Origin: Sphingomonadales bacterium | Lineage (GTDB): Bacteria; Pseudomonadota; Alphaproteobacteria; Sphingomonadales; Sphingomonadaceae | Reading direction: 5' to 3' | Assembly: GCA_016720115.1 (NCBI GenBank) | Contig: JADJXT010000001.1 | Span: 1,550,001 to 1,614,000, forward strand | Length of the DNA stretch: 64,000 nt | In this document: in pieces, positions 52,811 through 59,471 of the stretch | Layout of the letters: each line of letters starts with the position of its first letter | Position numbering within the stretch: position 1 is the stretch's first letter | The notes under the pieces: generated by a model | Seen by the model: only the letters and a program-made list of their open reading frames with translations | The model's database searches: none | What the model was told of the DNA's origin: nothing | Position numbers and translations under genes: made by a program

Positions 52811-53665
52811 TCACGCCGCCTTTTTGCCGGCCATCAGATAGTCGATCAGCGTTGCCAGCGTGGCTTTCAACTCGTGGCGGTGTTTCACCATGTCGACCAT
52901 GCCATGATCGAGCAGATATTCGGCGCGCTGGAAGCCTTCGGGCAGTTTTTCGCGGATCGTCTGTTCGATCACGCGCTGTCCCGCAAAGCCGATCAGCGCG
53001 CCGGGTTCGGCAATCTGGATATCGCCGAGCATCGCATAGCTTGCCGTGACGCCGCCGGTGGTGGGGTCGGTCAGCACGACGATGTAGGGCAGACCCGCCT
53101 CACGCAGCATCTGGATCGCGACGGTGGTGCGCGGCATCTGCATCAGGCTCAATATGCCCTCCTGCATCCGCGCGCCGCCTGCTGCGGTGAAGATCACATA
53201 GGGGCATTTTGCTTTCAGCGCTTCCTGCGCCGCAGCGATAAAGGCTTCGCCCACGGCCATGCCCATCGACCCGCCCATGAAGGCGAAATCCTGCACGCTG
53301 ATAACGGCGGCATGGCCGTCAATCTTGCCGCGCGCGCTGACCATCGCGTCCTGTTCGCCGGTGGCGGTGCGGGCGGCTTTGATGCGGTCGGGATATTTCT
53401 TGCTGTCCTTGAACTTCAGCGGGTCATCCACAACGCGCGGCATCGGCAATACAGAGAAACTGCCCGTATCGAAAATCGCAGCAAAGCGCTCCGCCGGGCC
53501 GATGCGGCCATGGAAATCGCATTTCGGACAGACCGACTGGTTCTCCTCATATTCCTTGAGGAAAATCATCGTGTTGCAGCCCTTGCACTTGTGCCAGAGC
53601 GTTTCCGCCGTCTCGCGCTTGGCGATGAAGGGGATGGCGTTGCGGACGCGGGTGACCCAGTTCAT
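52811..53665 (-). CDS. accD: Acetyl-CoA carboxylase carboxyltransferase beta subunit
   Basis: Carboxyltransferase subunit of acetyl-CoA carboxylase. The N-terminal zinc ribbon has Cys27, Cys30, Cys46 and Cys49 (CKGC...CPKC), and the crotonase-fold core has FTAAGGARMQEGILSLMQM and TDPTTGGVTASYAMLGD. At 284 aa it is normal. It lies between trpA and folC on the minus strand, but a large inverted repeat separates it from trpA. Confidence 0.96.
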   Translation of the reverse strand: MNWVTRVRNAIPFIAKRETAETLWHKCKGCNTMIFLKEYEENQSVCPKCDFHGRIGPAERFAAIFDTGSFSVLPMPRVVDDPLKFKDSKKYPDRIKAARTATGEQDAMVSARGKIDGHAAVISVQDFAFMGGSMGMAVGEAFIAAAQEALKAKCPYVIFTAAGGARMQEGILSLMQMPRTTVAIQMLREAGLPYIVVLTDPTTGGVTASYAMLGDIQIAEPGALIGFAGQRVIEQTIREKLPEGFQRAEYLLDHGMVDMVKHRHELKATLATLIDYLMAGKKAA

Positions 53666-53709
53666 TTCATTCTCCTGAAAGCGTCAGCTTTCCAAGTTTC
53701 TGCTTATAT

Positions 53710-53812
53710 GTTTCACACGACGAATACGAAGATTTTAAAGATGTTTGATCAGCGACTGACCGTCAGTTTTCCGAACCACCTCTTTTAAATCTTCGTGGAC
53801 TTCGTGTGAAAC
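53710..53812. repeat. Imperfect inverted repeat between trpA and accD
   Basis: Arms of about 32 nt (53710-53741 and 53781-53812) read GTTTCACACGA... and ...TTCGTGTGAAAC, AT-rich and unlike the two GC-rich families. It covers most of the gap and could end the trp transcript or be another mobile repeat. Confidence 0.75.
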
Positions 53813-53821
53813 GAAATCTGG

Positions 53822-54604
53822 CTATGACCTGGCGGTCAGAATCGCCGTTTTCAACGAAGCCACATAGTCGCGCACCGGGCCAGCGGCATCGCGGCCATGC
53901 TGCGCAATGATTTCGACGATAGCCGACCCTACCACGACACCATCGGCGACTTTTGCGATCGCAGCCGCCTGTTCGGGCGTGCGCACGCCGAAGCCGACGG
54001 CAACCGGAATGTCGGTGGCTGCCTTCAGCCGGGCGACCGCATCCTCGATGCTTGCCTGCGCGGCCTGTTGCAGTCCGGTGATCCCGGCGACCGAGACATA
54101 ATAAAGAAAGCCGCTGGAGCCTTCGAGCACGGCGGGCAGGCGCGCGGTATCGGTGGTGGGGGTGGCGAGGCGGATCAGGTCTACCCCGGCTGAGCGCAGT
54201 GCGGGGCCAAGCTCGGCATCCTCCTCGGGTGGAATGTCGACGCAGATCACGCCATCGACGCCTGCCTTGACGCATTCGGCGGCAAACCAGTCCGCGCTCC
54301 GAATCGTCATCGGATTGGCATAGCCCATCAGCACCAGCGGCACATTGGGGTGTCGTGCGCGGAAGGCGGTAGCGATCGCGAAGATATCCGCCGTCGTCGT
54401 GCCAGCCTCAAGGCTGCGGATATTGGCCTTCTGGATCGCAGGGCCATCGGCCATCGGATCGGTGAAGGGCATGCCCAGTTCGATCACATCGGCCCCACCT
54501 GCGACGAGCCCGTCGAGATTGGCGGCGGTGTCGCCATCGCCAGCGGTGATGAAGGTGACCAGCGCGGCGTGGTTAGCAAGGAAGGCGGAGGAGAGGCGGG
54601 TCAT
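53822..54604 (-). CDS. trpA: Tryptophan synthase alpha chain
   Basis: Cleaves indole-3-glycerol phosphate and channels indole to TrpB. The active-site segment IELGMPFTDPMADGP holds the catalytic Glu, and VDIPPEEDAEL the second acid. The phosphate site GFGVRTPEQAA and VVVGSAIVE are present. At 260 aa it is standard. ATG 54604 overlaps, by 4 nt, the stop of a small membrane-protein gene that separates it from trpB. Confidence 0.96.
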   Translation of the reverse strand: MTRLSSAFLANHAALVTFITAGDGDTAANLDGLVAGGADVIELGMPFTDPMADGPAIQKANIRSLEAGTTTADIFAIATAFRARHPNVPLVLMGYANPMTIRSADWFAAECVKAGVDGVICVDIPPEEDAELGPALRSAGVDLIRLATPTTDTARLPAVLEGSSGFLYYVSVAGITGLQQAAQASIEDAVARLKAATDIPVAVGFGVRTPEQAAAIAKVADGVVVGSAIVEIIAQHGRDAAGPVRDYVASLKTAILTARS

Positions 54605-54813
54605 TGGACTTCATCCTTTGGTATCGTCCGAAGCCAAATCCAAGCGATAACGCCAGCCATTGATGCCGACACAACAACATTGGCAATAGTAATGGTTTCG
54701 TTCCAGCGAGCCCAATCCCAATGGAAGTCATTTCCAATTTGCGTAAAAAATCGGGCCAAAATCGCGACAGGAAACAAAAATGTGAATGTTCGGAAGAACA
54801 GCTTAAACCTCAT
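54601..54813 (-). CDS. Small two-helix membrane protein between trpB and trpA
   Basis: 70-aa protein with two predicted transmembrane helices (about residues 5-25, LFFRTFTFLFPVAILARFF, and 44-62, ANVVVSASMAGVIAWIWL), separated by a Trp-rich polar loop (NDFHWDWARWNE). I do not recognise a family. Both ends are ATGA overlaps: its ATG with the trpB stop and its stop with the trpA ATG, so it is translated as part of the trp unit. Its codon and base use look more AT-rich than trpA or trpB. It breaks a gene pair that is normally directly adjacent. Confidence 0.75.
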   Translation of the reverse strand: MRFKLFFRTFTFLFPVAILARFFTQIGNDFHWDWARWNETITIANVVVSASMAGVIAWIWLRTIPKDEVQ

Positions 54814-56042
54814 ATTGCTGTCCCCAACGCCTCAGCCACGGTGAAGATATCCTTGTCCCCACGCCCGCAGAGATTGGCGAGGATGATCTGGTCGCGGTCC
54901 ATCTTCACCGCCTCACGCGCCACAGCGGCGATGGCGTGCGAGGGTTCGAGCGCCGGAATGATCCCCTCGGTGCGGCAGAGCAGCTGGAAGCCCTCCAGCG
55001 CCTCGCTGTCGGTTACGCTGTCGTAACGCACGCGGCCGATTTCCTTGAGCCAGCTATGCTCCGGTCCGATGCCGGGATAGTCGAGCCCCGCCGAAATCGA
55101 ATGCGCCTCGGCGATCTGGCCGTCTTCGTCCTGCAGCAGATAGGTCTTGTTGCCGTGCAGGATGCCGGGGCGTCCGCCTGCAAGGCTGGCGGCATGTTCC
55201 TTGTCCAGCCCATGCCCGGCGGCCTCGATGCCGAGCATCTGGACGCTGGCATCGTTCAGGAAGGGGTGAAACAGCCCGATGGCGTTTGATCCCCCGCCGA
55301 TGGCAGCAACCAGCAGGTCGGGCAGGCGGCCCGTGCGGCTCACCATCTGCGCGCGCGCTTCCTTGCCGATCACGCTCTGGAAATCGCGGACAAGTTCGGG
55401 ATAGGGGTGCGGGCCTGCGGCGGTGCCGATGATGTAGAAAGTGTCGTGCACATTGGCGACCCAATCGCGCAGCGCCTCGTTCATCGCATCCTTCAGCGTG
55501 TTCGCGCCGCTGGTGACGGGGATGACCTCTGCGCCCAGCAGCTTCATGCGGAACACATTGGGCTGCTGCCGCTCGACATCCTTCGCGCCCATATAGATGA
55601 CGCAGGGCAGGCCGAAACGCGCGCAGACGGTCGCGGTGGCAACGCCATGTTGGCCCGCGCCGGTTTCGGCAATGATCCGGGTCTTGCCCATGCGGATCGC
55701 GAGCAGAATCTGCCCGATGCAATTGTTGATCTTGTGCGCGCCGGTGTGGTTCAGTTCGTCGCGCTTGAACCAGATTTGCGCGCCTTTCCCGGCGGGTGCG
55801 TTTTTGCGCAATTCCTCGGTCAACCGCTCGGCATGATAAAGCGGGGAGGGGCGCCCGACATAATGTTCGAGCAGATCGTCAAACTCGGCCTGAAATGCCG
55901 GATCGGCCTGCGCCGCGCGATATTCGCGTTCCAGATCGAGGATCAGCGGCATGAGCGTTTCGGCGACATAACGACCGCCAAACGGCCCGAAATGCCCGCG
56001 TTCGTCAGGCTGGTTCATGAAGGAGTTGATGGTCAAATTCAT
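54810..56042 (-). CDS. trpB: Tryptophan synthase beta chain
   Basis: PLP enzyme joining indole and serine to make tryptophan. The N-terminus FGPFGGRYVAETLMPLILDL and the PLP-lysine segment NHTGAHKINNCIGQ are diagnostic, and GGGSNAIGLFHPF binds the cofactor phosphate. At 410 aa it is TrpB1 type. ATG 56042 gives MNLTINSFMNQPDE, which resembles other sphingomonad starts; ATG 56018 is possible. Its stop overlaps the small membrane-protein gene. Confidence 0.96.
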   Translation of the reverse strand: MNLTINSFMNQPDERGHFGPFGGRYVAETLMPLILDLEREYRAAQADPAFQAEFDDLLEHYVGRPSPLYHAERLTEELRKNAPAGKGAQIWFKRDELNHTGAHKINNCIGQILLAIRMGKTRIIAETGAGQHGVATATVCARFGLPCVIYMGAKDVERQQPNVFRMKLLGAEVIPVTSGANTLKDAMNEALRDWVANVHDTFYIIGTAAGPHPYPELVRDFQSVIGKEARAQMVSRTGRLPDLLVAAIGGGSNAIGLFHPFLNDASVQMLGIEAAGHGLDKEHAASLAGGRPGILHGNKTYLLQDEDGQIAEAHSISAGLDYPGIGPEHSWLKEIGRVRYDSVTDSEALEGFQLLCRTEGIIPALEPSHAIAAVAREAVKMDRDQIILANLCGRGDKDIFTVAEALGTAI

Positions 56043-56060
56043 CGGTTCGGGCCCAATAAG

Positions 56061-56082
56061 CCCCTCCCCTGAAGAGGAGGGG
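56061..56082. repeat. GC-rich hairpin between trpF and trpB
   Basis: CCCCTCC and GGAGGGG form a 7-bp stem with an 8-nt loop in the 58-nt trpF-trpB gap; it resembles half a unit of the repeats at 7914 and 48019. On the trp mRNA it lies 19 nt before the trpB ATG. Confidence 0.55.
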
Positions 56083-56100
56083 GGATGGAGTGTCAGCCCG

Positions 56101-56745
56101 CTACTGGCTGAAGTCGCGGACCGCTTGGCAGAAGGCCGCTATCTTGTCCACATCCTTGACGCCCGGCGCGCTTTCGACACCCGAAGAAACATCGACCAGC
56201 GGCGCGCGGGTGGCGCGCAAAGCTTCGGCCACATTGTCGGGTGCAAGCCCGCCGGCGAGGCCCCAGGGCGTGCGATGCTCGAAATGGCTGAGTAGCGACC
56301 AGTCGACCCGCGTTCCTGTGCCGCCGGGCAGCGCCTGCGCCGGGGCGTCGAACAGCAAGCGGTCGGCAACCCCTGCAAAGCGATTCGCATTGACCAGCGT
56401 CTGCCGGTCATTGAGGCCGATCGCCTTCCAGATTTCGGCCTCGCTATGCTGGCGGACGAGCACGAGCCATTCGGGTGTTTCCGTCCCGTGAAACTGCACC
56501 ACGTCGGGGCGCACCATACCAAGTGCCCTGTCGGTCAATTGAGGGTCGGCATTGACGAGCAGCAGCACGACCTTGAGGCTGGGCGGCGTGCGCATCCGCA
56601 ACGCTGCCGCCAGTTCAAGGCTGACATGGCGCGGGCTTTTTTCAAAATGGACAAGGCCGATATGCGTCGCACCCGCCGTGGCCGCAGCATCGATGGCGGC
56701 TTCGTTAGAAAGCCCGCAGATTTTGATTTGGGTTTGCTCTGGCAT
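56101..56745 (-). CDS. trpF: Phosphoribosylanthranilate isomerase
   Basis: TIM-barrel enzyme of tryptophan synthesis (Amadori rearrangement of PRA to CdRP). The catalytic Cys is in QIKICGLSN at the N-terminus and the catalytic Asp is in FDAPAQALPGGTG; the C-terminal phosphate site is LAGGLAPDNVAEAL and VDVSSGVESAPGVKD. At 214 aa from ATG 56745 it is normal length. It is first of trpF-trpB-X-trpA. Confidence 0.95.
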   Translation of the reverse strand: MPEQTQIKICGLSNEAAIDAAATAGATHIGLVHFEKSPRHVSLELAAALRMRTPPSLKVVLLLVNADPQLTDRALGMVRPDVVQFHGTETPEWLVLVRQHSEAEIWKAIGLNDRQTLVNANRFAGVADRLLFDAPAQALPGGTGTRVDWSLLSHFEHRTPWGLAGGLAPDNVAEALRATRAPLVDVSSGVESAPGVKDVDKIAAFCQAVRDFSQ

Positions 56746-56765
56746 AAATTCGCCAAACCACATTT

Positions 56766-56856
56766 GTCATTCCCGCGAAAGCGGGAATCCATGGTCTGAT
56801 GCCAATGCGCAAACCGACGGCTCTGACCATGGACCCCCGATCAAGTCGGGGGTGAC
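56766..56856. repeat. Paired palindromic repeat between pyrF and trpF
   Basis: Arms 56766-56796 and 56825-56856 are inverted relative to each other. The left has ATTCCCGC...GCGGGAAT, the right ACCCCCGA...TCGGGGGT, so the two differ but each pairs internally. Same family as 159-244. Confidence 0.85.
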
Positions 56857-56881
56857 ACATTCTTGCGCCGAGAATTGGATA

Positions 56882-57556
56882 CTAAAGCGTACCCACAATC
56901 GCCCGTGCAGCTGCATCGGGGTCTTCGGCCTTGGTGATGGGCCGTCCGATCACCAGCACGCTCGCGCCATCGTCGCGCGCCTGCCTTGGCGTCACGATGC
57001 GTTTCTGGTCGGCGGTGTGGGCACCTGCGGGGCGCAGGCCGGGGACGACGAAGAAGCCGTCCTTCCATGCCTTGCGCGCCGATTTCACCTCATGGCCCGA
57101 ACAGACGATGCCGTCGAGCCCGGCTTCCTGCGCCAGTGCGGCGAGGCGGGCGACCTGCGCATCGGGGGCATCGGCCACGCCGACGCGGCTCAGATCATGA
57201 TCGTCGAGGCTGGTCAATACGGTCACGCCGACGACCCTGGTATGCGAACCGGCGGCAGCCTTGGCATCCTCCATCATCGCACGTCCACCGCTGGCATGGA
57301 TGGTGACAATCGCGGGTTCGAGCGAGTTGATCGCCTGCATCGCCTTGGCAACGGTATTCGGGATGTCGTGCAGCTTCAGGTCGAGGAAAATGGGCAGGCC
57401 CAGTTTCTGCACCTCGTGCACGCCATGATGGCCGTTGGCGCAGAAAAATTCGAGGCCCAGCTTCACCCCGCCGACATGCGCCTTCACCTTGCGGACAAGA
57501 TCGAGCGCATCGTTGAGTAGCGGCGTATCGATCGCGACATAGACCGGGTTGCTCAT
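56882..57556 (-). CDS. pyrF: Orotidine 5'-phosphate decarboxylase
   Basis: Last enzyme of UMP synthesis. The catalytic Lys-Asp array is in FLDLKLHDIPNTVAKAM, substrate-binding Asp in YVAIDTPLLNDAL, and the phosphate loop is VIGRPITKAEDP. At 224 aa from ATG 57556 it has normal size; an upstream extension inside lapA is not needed. ATG overlaps the lapA stop by 4 nt. Confidence 0.96.
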   Translation of the reverse strand: MSNPVYVAIDTPLLNDALDLVRKVKAHVGGVKLGLEFFCANGHHGVHEVQKLGLPIFLDLKLHDIPNTVAKAMQAINSLEPAIVTIHASGGRAMMEDAKAAAGSHTRVVGVTVLTSLDDHDLSRVGVADAPDAQVARLAALAQEAGLDGIVCSGHEVKSARKAWKDGFFVVPGLRPAGAHTADQKRIVTPRQARDDGASVLVIGRPITKAEDPDAAARAIVGTL

Positions 57557-57837
57557 GCCGCATTCTCCGCAGCGGGGGCGGGGAAATTCGCCGCCATCGC
57601 CTTGGCACCGCTTTCGAGCGTCGCGATACGACGCGTCAGGCGAAAGCGCACCGTGCGATGCCAGATCCACAGCGGCACAAAGCCGAGCAGAAAACTGGCG
57701 CCGATGATCGCGGGCAATTTGCTGTCGAGCCAGAGGCCGTTCCACAATTTCATCGAAACCGGCTGCCAGTTGTTGATGGCAAAAATGGCGAAGCCGACGA
57801 GGAAAATGACCCAGAACAGGGTTTTGAGGAACGACAT
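57553..57837 (-). CDS. lapA: LapA-domain (DUF1049) membrane protein
   Basis: 94-aa inner membrane protein with two transmembrane helices (residues 3-22 and 42-60), the lipopolysaccharide assembly protein A (LapA) layout: INNWQPVSMKLW between the helices and a short helical cytoplasmic tail. In E. coli LapA works with LapB in LPS control; no lapB is seen here. It is coupled to pyrF by a 4-nt overlap, an order common in alphaproteobacteria. Confidence 0.82.
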   Translation of the reverse strand: MSFLKTLFWVIFLVGFAIFAINNWQPVSMKLWNGLWLDSKLPAIIGASFLLGFVPLWIWHRTVRFRLTRRIATLESGAKAMAANFPAPAAENAA

Positions 57838-57916
57838 TCGCGGCTTCTCCTTGGCTTGTTGGGAGGGAGACTAGGGGAAGGATGGGCTATTTTCTACCCT
57901 TATCAAACATACTAAT

Positions 57917-58005
57917 CGTCATGCTGAACTTGTTTCAGCATCCATCGCGCTGCACGCTCCGAGCTTGAACGGATAAATGGACCCTGAAACAAGTTCAGGG
58001 TGACG
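57917..58005. repeat. Paired palindromic repeat between purB and lapA
   Basis: Arms 57917-57944 and 57978-58005 match at 24 of 28 positions. The mismatches are paired within each arm: ATGCTGA...TCAGCAT on the left and ACCCTGA...TCAGGGT on the right. Same family as 23716 and 52693. Confidence 0.88.
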
Positions 58006-58031
58006 AATATTCTAAAAAGTTGGTGCTCAAG

Positions 58032-59342
58032 TCACCCGAAAACCCGGGCAAAAATCGTGTCGACATGCTTCAGATGATAGCCGAGGTCGAATTTCTCCTC
58101 GATTTCCTGCGGGCTGAGCGCCCTGGTCACATCGGCATCTGCCTTGAGCAATTCGAGCAGCGACAACTGGCCGTCCGATTCCCACACCTTCATCGCGTTG
58201 CGCTGGACCAGCAGATAGCTGTCCTCGCGGCTGACGCCTGCCTGGGTGAGTGCGAGCAGAACGCGCTGCGAATGGACGAGGCCGCCCATCTTGTCCAAAT
58301 TCTTCTGCATCCGCTCCGGATAGACCAGCAGCTTGTCGACCACGCCGGTAAGGCGGGCGAGCGCGAAATCGAGCGTGACCGTCGCGTCGGGGCCGATATA
58401 ACGTTCGACCGAGCTGTGGCTGATATCGCGTTCGTGCCACAGCGCGACATTTTCCATCGCCGGCACCGCATAGCTGCGCACCATGCGGGCGAGGCCGGTG
58501 AGGTTTTCGGTCAGCACCGGGTTGCGCTTGTGCGGCATCGCCGACGAGCCTTTCTGGCCGGGTGAGAAATACTCCTCCGCCTCCAACACTTCGGTGCGCT
58601 GCAAATGGCGGATTTCGACTGCGAGCCGTTCGATCGACGAGGCAATGACGCCCAGCGTTGCAAAGAACATCGCGTGCCGGTCACGCGGGATGACCTGCGT
58701 CGAAACCGGCTCGACCGAGAGGCCCAGCTTCGCCGCGACATGCTCTTCGACGCGCGGATCGATATTGGCGAAAGTGCCGACAGCCCCTGAAATCGCGCAG
58801 GTCGCGACATCCTTGCGCGCGGCAATCAGACGATCCCGGCAGCGCGAAAATTCGGCATAGGCTTCGGCCATTTTGAGGCCGAAGGTGACCGGTTCGGCAT
58901 GGATGCCGTGGCTGCGCCCGATGCACGGCGTCATCTTGTGTTCAAGGGCGCGGCGCTTGATCGCTTCGAGGAGGGCATCGAGATCGGCGAGCAACAGGTC
59001 CGAAGCGCGCGCCAGTTGCACCGCCAGGCAGGTGTCGAGCACGTCGGAGCTGGTCATGCCCTGGTGCATGAAGCGGGCTTCGTCGCCGACTTGCTCGGCG
59101 ACCCAGGTGAGGAAGGCGATCACGTCATGCTTGGTAACCGCTTCGATTGCGTCGATGGCGGCGACGTCGATTGACGGATTGGTCGCCCACCATTTCCAGA
59201 GCGCTTCCGCTGCCGATTTGGGCACCACGCCAAGTTCGGCCAGCGCCTCGGTCGCGTGCGCCTCGATCTCGAACCAGATCCTGAAGCGGTTTTCGGGTTC
59301 CCAGATGGCGACCATGTCGGGGCGGGCGTAGCGGGGGACCAT
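58032..59342 (-). CDS. purB: Adenylosuccinate lyase
   Basis: Catalyses two fumarate-releasing steps of purine synthesis. It is a fumarase/aspartase superfamily member with the signature GSSAMPHKRNPVLTENLTGL; MHQGMTSSDVLDTCLAVQL and the catalytic His in IGRSHGIHAEP are present. At 436 aa from ATG 59342 it fits the family. It stands alone and is divergent from parC. Confidence 0.96.
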   Translation of the reverse strand: MVPRYARPDMVAIWEPENRFRIWFEIEAHATEALAELGVVPKSAAEALWKWWATNPSIDVAAIDAIEAVTKHDVIAFLTWVAEQVGDEARFMHQGMTSSDVLDTCLAVQLARASDLLLADLDALLEAIKRRALEHKMTPCIGRSHGIHAEPVTFGLKMAEAYAEFSRCRDRLIAARKDVATCAISGAVGTFANIDPRVEEHVAAKLGLSVEPVSTQVIPRDRHAMFFATLGVIASSIERLAVEIRHLQRTEVLEAEEYFSPGQKGSSAMPHKRNPVLTENLTGLARMVRSYAVPAMENVALWHERDISHSSVERYIGPDATVTLDFALARLTGVVDKLLVYPERMQKNLDKMGGLVHSQRVLLALTQAGVSREDSYLLVQRNAMKVWESDGQLSLLELLKADADVTRALSPQEIEEKFDLGYHLKHVDTIFARVFG

Positions 59343-59471
59343 GTGCGGGCTTTCTGTTGCAGATTTATGGAGTCGCCCGCGCCGTTAGCAGCATGTGCGG
59401 GCGATAACAAACTTGTGGATTGATGCAGTCGCCCCTTTTCGCGCCGCCGTCGCGCCGCTATCGGGGCGGGG

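Noticed and set aside
52693..58005. CRISPR array suggested by several related repeats in 5 kb
   Set aside because: The repeats are inverted doublets kilobases apart in gene gaps, not regularly spaced direct repeats with unique spacers, and no cas gene is present.
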